A stretch of DNA of 64,000 nt from Scilla litardierei (Eukaryota; Streptophyta; Magnoliopsida; Asparagales; Asparagaceae): contig CM061142.1 of assembly GCA_030789695.1 (NCBI GenBank), forward strand, positions 796,441,258-796,505,257, in the 5' to 3' direction. Each line of letters starts with the position of its first letter. Position 1 is the stretch's first letter. The translations under genes and the position numbers were made by a program. This document shows positions 21,614 to 34,843 of this stretch, piece after piece. The notes under the pieces were generated by a model. That model had not been told where the DNA came from. It was given only the letters and a program-made list of their open reading frames with translations, and searched no databases.

Positions 21614-24448
21614 TGTCACGCCCCGCTTCCCAAAAACGTGGAGGCGAAGCGTGAGAAGGTCCGCTCAGACTTGAAGCTACAAAGCTGCAAGTCCGATAAG
21701 CGTCAATCAAGTCTAAAACTGCAGGTCCTTGCAACGCGAAACGAAACAAAGATAATAATAATGAAATGAGACAAAAGAATAATCTTAGAATATCCATAAA
21801 TATAAATTCCAACAACGCAGAAAAGCCACCAGGCTGAAATAAAAGAGACACTAAAGGCCCAAACATGGCCAACAAAGATACAACATACAAAACAACGGTG
21901 CCACGCACCGACAACTAACAGCAGAAACTAAAAATAAAAGAAACTCAGCAAAATCGCCAAGAAAGGTCTCCGGTGTCCACAAAACTCCCCCTGGACAAAC
22001 ATGGACTCGGGCTCAGCGTCAGCAACACATCACGTACTCAGCAACGGTCTCTGGCTCAGGGCCTAACATGTGACACCCAAAAGAGCAAGGGGCACATGTC
22101 AGCAAGTCTAAAAAAAGACTTGTGCAAGTGAAACTGAAAGTACAAGTAAAAGCAACCTAAAAGTTCTAGCATGATGCAATGACATGACATTTTAAGTATG
22201 AGTGCAACAGGTAAAGTAAAGCGAAGTAAAGTACGAGCATGGCATGACATTCACAAGACAAGTACAAGACAAGAAAAGTAAGCACCTCGTGCACAGAGTT
22301 CACGCCTTACAGCTGAAGAGGCTGTACGGGCACACTTCTACGCTGAGTGGTCGCTCAACCCTACCCCTCCACGTGTATCGAGCCAGGGCCTTACCCCCGA
22401 ACGGGAATGCTCGCTTCTGGAACACGAGCCAGGCAGTGTTTTGCCTTGCTGGTCTAGGGGTGCACCTAGCCAGTCAAGGGAGTACAAGTACAAGTATTGT
22501 AGCGTGTGCTACCAATGCGACATTCAATGCATGGATGACATGACATGACAAGTAATAAGGCGTACAGGTAAGGAAAGTAAACGTGACAGTTTAGTATGCA
22601 TGAACACAAGTTTAAAGGTTGAATTTAGCTTCGTTGTCAAGCTAGGTCAATTAGGTGACGGATCTAGTTTCGTTGTCAAACTAGATCAAGTAGGCGTCTA
22701 GCCAGCTATCATTTCACTGACTAGTCTCTTTTACGCTAAAAAAAGTAAGTGGCCTAAAAACATGGCCCTACACAAGAGTTGGCAAGTTTCACTTGCCTGC
22801 AACTATCACGTCAAGAAAACACCGCCCAACGAGTCCAAAGTCACGATTCCTACGTGCACAAGTCCACCGGCCTACATCCGTTTTATTAATCTTGATTAGT
22901 GATTTCTAAAACATTTAAAATACTTTAAAATACTGATTTTTAGTCTTGATTAGCATGCAATTGGGTTGGGGGTCCTAGGGGTGCAAAGCGTTACCTCAAC
23001 ACGACGCGAAAGCTACACCGGCGTCGGGTAGCGACGCCGGGGGTTGGAATAATAAGATCGCGCTCCAAGTCCAGATTCCAATTAGATTCCTCGCTGGAAA
23101 TTTCAGAGCAATCGTCCGGGCGACGATTCCAGATTCCAAAGCTCGCACGTGCGACGACGGGCTACGACGTGCGACGACGTCGTACGCGACGAATCCTCAA
23201 AGAGCAAGCACCTAGGTGGGGCCCACAGTACTCCTAGGGGCCTTTGGGGGACCCACAATAACTCTGGAGAACTTGGGGGGCCCACGGAGGCAAGCGGTGC
23301 GACGGATGCGGGGTTGCGACGAGTGGCTCTCGGTCGTACACAGCCAATGCGGGGAGCTTTCTCGGTCGTGCGCTCAAAATGCGGGGACTGCGACGTTTTG
23401 GGGCGTGCAGCGGCTGCGGGGTGGCTGGGTGCGAGGGTTCTCGTCGGTCAGGTCGAGGGAACGGGTCGGTCAGGCGCTTGGATTGCGGGCGGGGCGATGT
23501 TGCAACGTTGCAACGTTGCAACACCGGTCGGTGCGGAGCAGCGGGTCGGTCGTGCGGGCTGTGGAGCGGGGCGACAAGCGGGCGACGGTGCGGAGCTGTG
23601 CTGCGATGCGGGGCTTCTTGGATGCGGGCCAATCCCTCGGTCAGACCGAGGGAACGGAGCGGGGCTGCTACAGCGGTGCGGAGCGGCTTGGGTGCGGGCG
23701 GGGCGACCGGTCAGAGCGGGTGAACGGCGGTGTTTTCTTCGGTCGTGCGGGGCTTGAACGTCGCAACGTTGCGACGATTCGTCGCAACGTCCAAAATGAG
23801 TTTGGAAGAGGCTAGGGCTAATTTCTTGCGAAAATAGGTCTTGCTAGGGGTTGCTTATATAGTATAGATGGGTTGACTTGGTCTAGGGCTAAATCTAATA
23901 GGATTAGAAGTTCAAAAAAGATTTAAAATTTGAAATTCAATTACTCCAACTCATCCAAGGGTTTGACCTAGTCCAAATGAGCTGGAAATTGGCTCAAAAA
24001 TTCTTTAAAATGTTTAAAACTTAAATAAATTTTATTTGGCCGAAAATAATTTATAAATAAATTATTAAAAATAATATAAAACTTGTAAAAAATATAAAAG
24101 TGGTCAAATAAACTCCAAAAATTATAAAATAAATATCGTGGTGATCGAGGCGACGAATGTGAGCTAACTAAGAAGACGGATCTCAAATTTGACATCGGAC
24201 GACGAAACTAAAAATAGAAACGTCTCCCGTCAAGAGTGAGAATCGTCACGTCTCATCGAATAAGTTTAAATTGTGGGAAAATGACTCGAGAACGTCGTTC
24301 CATATTAGTGCCACTATTTAATACTCTCAGAGACGTTCATAACGGCATATCACACGAAAGTGTTCACAAACAGACAAAGTCTAAAACAAACACGTGCACG
24401 GACAAAAGCACGTGCACGAACAACGCACCACGAAAAGTGGTCGTTACA
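21614..24448 (-). mobile_element. LARD-A 3' LTR
   Basis: It is 2835 bp. It differs from the other LTR by about ten scattered substitutions that I noticed, and by lacking one 21-bp tandem copy near 23775. The minus-strand TATA box TATATAAG is at 23854-23861. The GC-rich half (23000-23815) is full of open frames of 110-200 codons on both strands; these repeat in the other LTR and show no known domain. Confidence 0.9.
23854..23861 (-). promoter_or_regulatory. TATA box of LARD-A LTR
   Basis: The minus strand reads TATATAAGCAACCCC; the same box is at 30183-30190 in the 5' LTR, which is the copy that would drive the element. Confidence 0.55.
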
Positions 24449-24461
24449 TCCTCCCCACCTT
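24449..24461 (-). other. Polypurine tract of LARD-A
   Basis: The minus strand reads AAGGTGGGGAGGA directly before the TGTAACG start of the 3' LTR. This fixes the minus orientation. Confidence 0.8.
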
Positions 24462-27400
24462 AGAATAAAGTCCGTCCTCGGACTTTCTAATATAGCTAGT
24501 CGCTCTAGTAACTACCCCAATCAAGTCATATAATAATTCAACCAGGTATAGTCATTACAAGTGCTTATATATGCACTAGGTAGTCAAACATTAACACTAC
24601 TAACATGTATATATATACATTCACGTACGTTATACATTAATACCTATTATGGTCCGTCAACTTCATACATGTATTTCAATCAGGTATATAAACATACATC
24701 CCTTATATAACTGCTACTCACAAAACAATAGTTCAGATACTTATATAGGTATGATCTCATACTAGCAAATACAATCATTGCTCTACGTATAGATAGCTAC
24801 CTATGCACAAACATCAAGGGTATACTACCCTCTAATTTTCATCCAATACCAACATCTCAGCACATATAGTCACACCATACCATTATTAAATCAAATTCAC
24901 TATATCTAATATACATTCACCACTACTATAATTTCACGATATATATAGTCATTCAAATATATGCAAATAGTTCACCATATATTCACATCACGTACGGTCC
25001 TATAACTGTATTTACGACACGCCACATATATCATAGTCATCAATACCTATAACTAAGCAAATACTTACCCGTGCATGGTGCACACCCATACACGCTAACA
25101 TTTCATTTACATACACCAATCATACCATTATATAACTAGCACACATACACACCTAGTTTTAGCTAGTACACATAGGTTTACGCGAGCAAGTCCTTAGTAA
25201 TTAGATATACCACAAGACCAACACCTATAACTATATACTGGCGTAGCGACCCACATTCATGTGCGTAGCACAACCAGGCACAAACACTCCTATCACTATA
25301 CATACATCAAACATTTCTATATTCAAACTACAAACATACATTCAATATACTTAGAGTATACCCACTCAAGCTTGAGTGAGACTCGGCACATATATCAGAA
25401 TATTCTATATACGTAACACGACGTTCATACCTATACCAATACCACTCATATATATATACATCTACCAATACAACCATATACATTCCATAAATCAATCACA
25501 CTTAATATTTAGTCAGGCAATACTCACGTAGTTAAATCAATTTATATACCATAATGATAATACAGACACCCGTACCCGCATATTTATAATACCCTCCCTA
25601 GTACAAACATTCACCGTATAGTCACACATAAATAATGTATATATTCACACCATAGCCTACTACCTATAATTTGTATACTAACACATCCACACATACATAA
25701 TTAGGGTGTGCAATAGTCGTGTATACCTCACGGTATGCACGCATGCAACATCCCGAAAAGCAAGCAATACCAATCAAAATTATACTCCTACTTCCATATG
25801 TATATCACCTATATACTCAGGCAACAAAACATAACTACTTACGTCTAAACACAATACATACCCACATACGAGCACACACTCATACGTGCTAACATATAGA
25901 TCACATATTAGGCCTACCCTCTTAACCATACGTACTCTTATTATTATCACTACTAACATACACATAGCTTTACTAATCATTTATTTCAACCATTATAAGT
26001 ATCTCTAACTACATACACAACTTAGATATTTCAACGCTAACTCTAACACACACTGGCATCCCTAGTATAGTATAGCTATCCACACAAAAATCTATAACTC
26101 CTAACCCACGACAACTTCATAATATCACGAATAACTCCGAGTATATATATATATCACTCAATAGGCAAACATCAATATACTATGGGAATTCTCATTCAAG
26201 CCCACGTACACAACTTAGGTACGTGCACCACGACAACCTCACAAGGGTCCAAGGGTCTACTAACAACTAAGAGTTGGCACAGACATTGAGGGACCCTAAG
26301 GCCTAAGCAATAAAGAGAGGTCGAGAGCGTGACGAGGGAAGGATCGATAAGCACGAGTTCAGATAGGACGAATACAAGGAGACGGCTTGGTTAGGGAAAA
26401 CATTGGCTCAATGGTGATGTTTAGGCTGAAGGAAAAGGAGATGTAGTGATGCTTAAATAGGATACAGAAAAGGAGATAGGGTGAATAACACAAGCTAAAA
26501 TACGCGAAATCTGAAAACTGTTGTACTTCAAAAGTTGAAATCCCAGTCTGAAAAGAAATATTTGGAGATCGATAAAACGAGTTGTTCAAAATAAATTTGA
26601 GTCGAACATTCATAATAAGAGAAGATGTTTTATTGGCAAAAATAAATTTTAAAAGGAAGCAAAAATCATTTACGCGAATATTAAGGACATGGTTTAGAAA
26701 TTTTATACGTCAGTAATTTAATATAATGTTGTCAAAAGTTTTTGAAAAGTCGAAGAATGAAATCAAGTAACGGGAAAATTTAAACTTATGTTAAATGCTT
26801 TCAAAACTTTTAGGCTATGGAAAAATTTAAAATAATCAATATTGAAACTACTTTTTAGAGAACCAGGGTGTACAAAAATTTAAAACTGGTTCACACAAAG
26901 CTCTTAGCATACAAGAACAATGGGCCTGGTACGGATATAAAAATAATTGAAATTCAATTTAGTTTAGAAATTATTCTAAAAGTATGTATGGTGAACGGAA
27001 AAATAATAATGACCTTGTATAAGAATGATCGAATATCAAGTCTTTAAAATCAAATCACGGATGGTCTAAATCAGGAAGTGGTTATGAAAATAGTAATTTC
27101 GCAAAGATCTGATATAGCGAGAACGACGAGCAAAAACCAACTTGCTGAAAGCTGAAATTCCATGTGTCTTGAAAGTATATTAAAGTAAACACGTCGCATT
27201 TGCATAAGTACGAAAAACATAGGCTGAGAAAATACTATAAGCTAGTATTCAAAAATTCCGACAAACGTTTTGAAATTTTAAATCAAAGAAAGAGTATGAA
27301 GTATAAGTATATTAAAATTTTGAACAAAGTTAAACTTAGTGGAAGAGAAGGTTGAAAAATTCTTTCAGAAGGTTCAAGTTTTGCAATGGAGATGTTTGAA

Positions 27401-27896
27401 AATTGACGACGATTGTCATGAGGCGATCTCGTGAATCGAGGCAAGGAAATTTGGTCGGATGATAAAAACATTCATACGCCTAGGTTATGAATCAGGAGAA
27501 TCTACGGGGAAACTCCTACGATCGACCAACTAAAGATTTGGAACTAGACACTAAGACCTTCTAAGGGGCTGGACGGTAATGAAATGCGTGCAGCTTGGTT
27601 CGAAATCGATGAACCCAAGTGAACGACAAAAGGAAATTCTAGAAGTCTAATATGGTCAGGGTTGGGCAATAACCACTAAGATAACTCCTACGACGATTAA
27701 ATCATTCGCTGGCAGGGAGTCTAACTAACAAACAGAGGCCTCTAACTAGCAAGCACAGACGTCTAACTAAGCCTTCGTATCACCTAGGGTCCTAAGAAAA
27801 CAACTAGACTCGGGCTTATGACTCGGATGTTGCAATTTATTTAATGGACATTCCGTTATTATCGTTGTTGCGTTAATTCGCAATTGCAAGACTGGA
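24462..27896 (-). other. LARD-A internal region, non-coding, with a G-poor tract
   Basis: No retroelement domain is visible in any frame. From about 24500 to 26230 the plus strand is almost a three-letter text of A, C and T, full of CATA, TACA and TATATA steps, so guanine is scarce on this strand and cytosine scarce on the transcribed-sense minus strand. From 26240 to 27860 composition is mixed and purine-rich. Open frames here are short and repetitive in composition. Confidence 0.7.
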
Positions 27897-27912
27897 CCTG
27901 CATGGGCCACCA
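27897..27912 (-). other. Putative primer binding site of LARD-A
   Basis: The minus strand reads TGGTGGCCCATGCAGG, eight bases inside the 5' LTR. It begins with TGG, as sites pairing with a tRNA CCA end do. It is identical to the sequence at 61507-61522 in Gypsy-2. I could not assign the tRNA. Confidence 0.6.
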
Positions 27913-27920
27913 ACAAAACC

Positions 27921-30777
27921 TGTCACGCCCCGCTTCCCAAAAACGTGGAGGCGAAGCGTGAGAAGGTCCGCTCAGACTTGAAGCTACAAAGCTGCAAGTC
28001 CGATACGCGTCAATCAAGTCTAAAACTGCAGGTCCTTGCAACGCGAAACGAAACAAAGATAATAATAATGAAATGAGACAAAAGAATAATATCAGAATAT
28101 CCATAAATATAAATTCCAACAACGCAGAAAAGCCACCAGGCTGAAATAAAAGAGACACTAAAGGCCCAAACATGGCCAACAAAGATACAACATACAAAAC
28201 AACGGTGCCACGCACCGACAACTAACAGCAGAAACTAAAAATAAAAGAAACTCAGCAAAATCGCCAAGAAAGGTCTCCGGTGTCCACAAAACTCCCCCTG
28301 GACAAACATGGACTCGGGCTCAGCGTCAGCAACACATCACGTACTCAGCAACGGTCTCTGGCTCAGGGCCTAACATGTGACACCTAAAAGAGCAAGGGGC
28401 ACATGTCAGCAAGTCTAAAAAAAGACTTGTGCAAGTGAAACTGAAAGTACAAGTAAAAGCAACCTAAAAGTTCTAGCATGATGCAATGACATGACAGTTT
28501 AAGTATGAGTGCAACAGGTAAAGTAAAGCGAAGTAAAGTACGAGCATGGCATGACATTCACAAGACAAGTACAAGACAAGAAAAGTAAGCACCTCGTGCA
28601 CAGAGTTCACGCCTTACAGCTGAAGAGGCTGTACGGGCACACTTCTACGCTGAGTGGTCGCTCAACCCTACCCCTCCACGTGTATCGAGCCAGGGCCTTA
28701 CCCCCGAACGGGAATGCTCGCTTCTGGAACACGAGCCAGGAAGTGTTTTGCCTTGCTGGTCTAGGGGTGCACCTAGCCAGTCAAGGGAGTACAAGTACAA
28801 GTATTGTAGCGTGTGCTACCAATGCGACATTCAATGCATGGATGACATGACATGACAAGTAATAAGGCGTACAGGTAAGGAAAGTAAACGTGACAGTTTA
28901 GTATGCATGAACACAAGTTTAAAGGTTGAATCTAGCTTCGTTGTCAAGCTAGGTCAATTAGGTGACGGATCTAGTTTCGTTGTCAAACTAGATCAAGTAG
29001 GCGTCTAGCCAGCTATCATTTCACTGACTAGTCTCTTTTACGCTAAAAACAAGTAAGTGGCCTAAAAACATGGCCCTACACAAGAGTTGGCAAGTTTCAC
29101 TTGCCTGCAACTATCACGTCAAGAAAACACCGCCCAACGAGTCCAAAGTCACGATTCCTACGTGCACAAGTCCACCGGCCTACATCCGTTTTATTAATCT
29201 TGATTAGTGATTTCTAAAACATTTAAAATACTTTAAAATACTGATTTTTAGTCTTGATTAGCATGCAATTGGGTTGGGGGTCCTAGGGGTGCAAAGCGTT
29301 ACCTCAACACGACGCGAAAGCTACACCGGCGTCGGGTAGCGACGCCGGGGGTTGGAATAATAAGATCGCGCTCCAAGTCCAGATTCCAATTAGATTCCTC
29401 GCTGGAAATTTCAGAGCAATCGTCCGGGCGACGATTCCAGATTCCAAAGCTCGCACGTGCGACGACGGGCTACGACGTGCGACGACGTCGTACGCGACGA
29501 ATCCTCAAAGAGCAAGCACCTAGGTGGGGCCCACAGTACTCCTAGGGGCCTTTGGGGGACCCACAATAACTCTGGAGAACTTGGGGGGCCCACGGAGGCA
29601 AGCGGTGCGACGGATGCGGGGTTGCGACGAGTGGCTCTCGGTCGTACACAGCCAATGCGGGGAGCTTTCTCGGTCGTGCGCTCAAAATGCGGGGACTGCG
29701 ACGTTTTGGGGCGTGCAGCGGCTGCGGGGTGGCTGGGTGCGAGGGTTCTCGTCGGTCAGGTCGAGGGAACGGGTCGGTCAGGCGCTTGGATTGCGGGCGG
29801 GGCGATGTTGCAACGTTGCAACGTTGCAACACCGGTCGGTGCGGAGCAGCGGGTCGGTCGTGCGGGCTGTGGAGCGGGGCGACAAGCGGGCGACGGTGCG
29901 GAGCTGTGCTGCGATGCGGGGCTTCTTGGATGCGGGCCAATCCCTCGGTCAGACCGAGGGAACGGAGCGGGGCTGCTACAGCGGTGCGGAGCGGCTTGGG
30001 TGCGGGCGGGGCGACCGGTCAGAGCGGGTGAACGTCGGTGTTTCCTTCGGTCGTGCGGGGCTTGAACGTCGCAACGTTGCGACGATTCGTCGCAACGTTG
30101 CGACGATTCGTCGCAACGTCCAAAATGAGTTTGGAAGAGGCTAGGGCTAATTTCTTGCGAAAATAGGTCTTGCTAGGGGTTGCTTATATAGTATAGATGG
30201 GTTGACTTGGTCTAGGGCTAAATCTAATAGGATTAGAAGTTCAAAAAAGATTTAAAATTTGAAATTCAATTACTCCAACTCATCCAAGGGTTTGACCTAG
30301 TCCAAATGAGCTGGAAATTGGCTCAAAAATTCTTTAAAATGTTTAAAACTTAAATAAATTTTATTTGGCCGAAAATAATTTATAAATAAATTATTAAAAA
30401 TAATATAAAACTTGTAAAAAATATAAAAGTGGTCAAATAAACTCCAAAAATTATAAAATAAATATCGTGGTGATCGAGGCGACGAATGTGAGCTAACTAA
30501 GAAGACGGATCTCAAATTCGACATCGGACGACGAAACTAAAAATAGAAACGTCTCCCGTCAAGAGTGAGAATCGTCACGTCTCATCGAATAAGTTTAAAT
30601 TGTGGGAAAATGACTCGAGAACGTCGTTCCATATTAGTGCCACTATTTAATACTCTCAGAGACGTTCATAACGGCATATCACACGAAAGTGTTCACAAAC
30701 AGACAAAGTCTAAAACAAACACGTGCACGGACAAAAGCACGTGCACGAACAACGCACCACGAAAAGTGGTCGTTACA
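27921..30777 (-). mobile_element. LARD-A 5' LTR
   Basis: It is 2857 bp. It contains two tandem copies of TTGCGACGATTCGTCGCAAC (plus one base) near 30080-30118 where the 3' LTR has one, which explains the length difference. Its minus-strand end region (TTAGTCGGTGCGTGGCACC onward) aligns with the Gypsy-2 LTR at about 61205-61498. Confidence 0.9.
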
Positions 30778-30782
30778 TTAGC

Positions 30783-31160
30783 CTCCATTGATGTTGCCAA
30801 CCACGGGTCTTCGTCGAGATGGGGGACTGTCATCAAGCAGATGATTGACTTGCAGCTCCAAGTTCGGCTCATCTGCCGTCTGACTTCTTGGTACACATTG
30901 TTTCCCCATGGGGCATGGTGTCGAATTGGGAGGCGGCTGCACTGTGGCCACCTGCATTGGTTGTTGCACCGTTTGTTATATTATGGTAGTCAATGACTTA
31001 AGGTTAGCATTAACCGTCTACGAAAACGCAATGAACTGCCCCTGCGTGACCAGACGTGGCTCTGGTCTCCCCTTCGAAGACGACCGGAAGCATCTTCGAT
31101 GAGCGGGGCAACAAGAACTCCGCTAGGTAATGTTCCAGTGTTGGTGGGTTGAGCGGTCAT
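30783..31160 (-). pseudogene. G1 gag N-terminal segment
   Basis: The first ATG after the G1 primer site is at 31160-31158 on the minus strand (context AAAATGACC). About 55 codons are open from it before a stop; further open stretches in other frames run to 30783, where LARD-A interrupts. The sequence is Gln/Pro/Thr-rich and poorly conserved, as gag N termini are. The assignment rests on position between primer site and gag core. Confidence 0.5.
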
Positions 31161-31186
31161 TTTTGTAGCTTGGGATGTTTACTATG

Positions 31187-31206
31187 ATTTCCCACAGACA
31201 GTGCCA
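31187..31206 (-). other. Primer binding site of G1
   Basis: Two bases inside the LTR the minus strand reads TGGCACTGTCTGTGGGAAAT. This resembles the TGGCGCCGTCTGTGGG-type signature seen at this place in Tat-lineage Gypsy elements. Confidence 0.7.
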
Positions 31207-31208
31207 AC

Positions 31209-31982
31209 TGTTACTGAAGGAATCTTCGAACAGTGAGGTGGAGCTGACGAGGACGCCTCTGGTGACGTGGACATTCGTCAGCTGAAGAGTGGGACCTGAA
31301 GATGACTAGATCCGTATCAGGAAGAGCCAAGTCTGAGCTGCTAGGATGAAGCCCGACATATCTCTGGGTCGTTACAATCAATTTGATGAGTTTCATGCTG
31401 AGTCGACCGTCGAGCTATCTTCAACACAGATTATTGTCAAGTGGGTCGGATCTGCGTTCCGACCCAAATCCCCTTCAATGCTTAAGTCAGTAGGGAACTT
31501 AAGGAGGCTCGGGACAGCTAGATCAACCTAACGGGAGATCGTCCGGATGCTGTCACGCCGAGCTTTAGAGGAAGAAATATATGGGGAAAGTCACGAGTTG
31601 AGTTTATAGAGTACCTATTACTTAATATATCTGGAGATTGCCTCCTCGGCCTGTTGTCGTTAGGACTATTTATAAGTGACATCGTCCCCTCCACGCCGTT
31701 GGTAGATAACGGCCTTGTAATTATGGTGGTATCATCGTCTCTAAAGAATAGGCATAACTGCTGTCCACTTACCCCCGCCCGTTAATAAGATCATTATTAA
31801 CAATCTCCTTTAGACTTGAAAGGTCAACGGGCAGAATATGACCTGACTTTGACTGAGCAAGCGGTTAGTTTTCCACGTGAACTCCCATGGGATTGATGGG
31901 CAACACCATCTTCTATGTGGGCTCCTATGTACATATCAAAATATCCCCCTCACCTCATGGGGACCGGCCCAATGCGGTAACA
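31209..31982 (-). mobile_element. 5' LTR of G1
   Basis: It is 774 bp, with inverted ends TGTTAC and GTAACA. A TATA box (TATAAATA on the minus strand) is at 31667-31674. The primer site follows at its inner edge. The right border at 31982 is inferred from the inverted terminal repeat alone, because the matching LTR is not in the window. It lies about 490 bp beyond the stop codon of the peroxidase gene. Confidence 0.7.
31667..31674 (-). promoter_or_regulatory. TATA box of G1 LTR
   Basis: The minus strand reads CTTATAAATAGTCC. It lies about 460 bp from the inner edge of the LTR, leaving room for R and U5. Confidence 0.55.
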
Positions 31983-32471
31983 AGAAGAAAATATCAAACT
32001 TCCCATTTCAAAGTTAATGTGCGTAATGGTAGCTTCGATGTTCCTATTATTTCGTTAAATGGCCTTATTGCCGAAGTTGACCAGGGCTCAATACTCCCGT
32101 AGAATAGCGGCCCGTAATTTATTGTGGGCCTAAACAAGAAAAACGGCCGGGACAACGAGTATCTTCTATAAATATACCATGTCAGCAAATAACTAGCGCA
32201 TTAAAGAAATACAAAAGTTCTCTTCAATTGATATTGAAAACGTGTTGATATGCTTCCAAATTTTGCTTTGGATTTTCGTTTGATGTAATATATGATACCC
32301 GACTGTTTAAAATTTTGGAATTTGACTATTAGAGTTATTAATTTGATCCACGTATGGCATTCAAACAACTGTATTTTGAATCAAGATATGCAAGGATTTA
32401 GGAATTTAACAGAGACAACGGAACGAAAATGACAAGGCTTTATGAATTGGTAGCTCGACTTCGAACCACCC
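31983..32471. other. 3' flank of the peroxidase gene
   Basis: This is AT-rich single-copy-looking sequence between the peroxidase stop codon and the G1 LTR. It should include the peroxidase 3' untranslated region. I see no canonical AATAAA in the expected place, only weak variants, and no other gene. Confidence 0.5.
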
Positions 32472-33610
<1,139 letters not shown>

Positions 33611-34657
33611 TGTTATTGATTGGTGGCTATCTAGCTAGGTTTAGTTGGATGAGAACAAGACACAAATGAGCGGTTTATATAACGAGGAGGATCAGCGGAT
33701 TTGTTACCTTATGAAGCAGTCTAAATAATTTAATAATGTTGATTCATGATGCTAATCATCTGCTTCTATTGACTTTTGGAACACAATTAGGTATGGGTGT
33801 TTAACTTAAATCCTGGATATTAGAATAATAAAATTAGTTTGATCGCATATTCCGAAGAATTACGGATTAGTTAGTTTGAAATGAAGCTGGACGTAGTATT
33901 TTCATCTTTTAGTACTTAATCTAATGAGAGCTAGAATAAAGATTAGAAGCTACTTGGGAAGATGCATTCAAATCCATATATAAACATGTATAAAATGGGA
34001 GTAGCTCAACCAAGATTAAGGACTGCATGACTATTAGTTTTGCCATTGTATGAAGTAATCAACTCTTTAAATTATTTAAACAAGAGTGTGGACTGCAACG
34101 TCATGGACTGAGTCACTGAAGAGAACATGTACCACGATTTGGGAACAATCTTTATCCCCAGTGCCTCAGGTTACCTACCTTAACAACTCTCCTCTTCTAA
34201 TTGAGCAAGTTGCCATTTTTTTCAGTACTTTTTGAAAGATTTCGGATGTCAGCCTAGCCCTTTGTCGTTGATGTGTAATTTTAAGCCAATCAGCAATGAT
34301 GATGATCTTGGGTTATGGATGTAAATCTGATATGCAAATAGAGAGGTATCTCAGTAAATTCGTCGCGGCTCAGGGTTCGAAGGGTATTTTGGTTAATACG
34401 TTGTCGACATTTTTCTGTTGGAGGCCTCAGCCTGAGTGCCCGAGGTTTCAAACCATACCCTAATTGGGCCAACCCTAACATTTTTGATAAATTGTACATG
34501 CCTTTATAGTGCTTCACTGTAGTAAAACAGAGGTATTGGGTTAGTGGGCTTTGCCTATATACCGGACAGTGGCCCTCATCCCTAGGCCCAAGTGCCTACA
34601 CTGTTATTGGGTTCTCGAGCTGTCATTTGCGTCTTCATTTTCCCGCCTTGTTGGTTC
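33611..34657 (-). promoter_or_regulatory. Peroxidase upstream region
   Basis: A TATA box (TATATAAA on the minus strand, 33674-33681) lies about 65 bp upstream of the ATG, a normal spacing for a short leader. The remaining 970 bp is AT-rich, has no other gene, and ends where Copia-A inserted (34658). The element's far flank (41410-41532) is the continuation of this sequence, so Copia-A pushed the distal promoter away. Confidence 0.65.
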
Positions 34658-34843
34658 TGTTAGAAGATAATATGGAAGAAATGGAAAGAATCTCCAAAAA
34701 TTAGGAGTAGCCATGACACAAGCCATGGCTCTCTATATATTCAATAAGAGAATAGGAGTCCAAGGGACTCCCCACTAAGTTAGTGGGGAGTTATGGTGAG
34801 ATGTTGAGGGGGGGAGGCCAAATGCCTCCCTCAACTCACAACA
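34658..34843 (-). mobile_element. Copia-A 3' LTR
   Basis: It is 186 bp and carries a minus-strand TATATAGAG-type box and a facing CCCACTAA...TTAGTGGGG hairpin. Next to it on the internal side the Copia 3' sequence TGCCTCGTTAAAACCTTA also occurs, with small changes, in Copia-B near 41812. Confidence 0.9.

Larger units (their letters stand above)
21614..30777 (-). mobile_element. LARD-A: non-autonomous Gypsy-type LTR element related to Gypsy-2
   Basis: Two near-identical long LTRs (21614-24448 and 27921-30777) share TGTCACGCCCCGC at the left and GGTCGTTACA at the right edge. The whole is flanked by the perfect repeat TTAGC (21609-21613 and 30778-30782). A primer-site-like TGGTGGCCCATGCAGG lies just inside the right LTR on the minus strand and a purine tract lies next to the left LTR, so the element runs on the minus strand. 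The 3.5-kb interior has no coding capacity. LTR ends, primer-site region and about 120 nt of leader match Gypsy-2 at 59081 onward, its likely protein donor. Confidence 0.93.
3002..31982 (-). mobile_element. G1: Tat-like Gypsy element, gag only, split by nested insertions
   Basis: Own segments are 30778-31982, 20762-21613, 11634-11814, 8984-9783 and 3002-4191, read right to left. They give, in order, the 5' LTR (31209-31982), primer site, gag start at 31160, gag core domain, gag linker, a gag C-terminal segment, then the 86-bp array. No protease, RT or integrase is seen between the gag end and the array, so G1 is non-autonomous or heavily deleted. The 3' LTR is not in the window. The joins are supported by exact target duplications around the nested LARD-A, LARD-B and solo LTR. 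The lineage call (Tat) is an inference from the primer-site signature, gag style and 3' array. Confidence 0.75.

Noticed and set aside
23149..23815. Open frames of 114-202 codons on both strands in the LARD-A LTRs (repeated at 29457-30144)
   Set aside because: They sit in a GC-rich LTR segment with few stop codons, overlap each other in several frames, encode low-complexity Arg/Gly/Ala strings and shift at the 21-bp repeat. No domain is visible.
30565..30996. 143-codon plus-strand frame
   Set aside because: It crosses the LARD-A LTR border and the target duplication into G1, so it is a chance junction frame.
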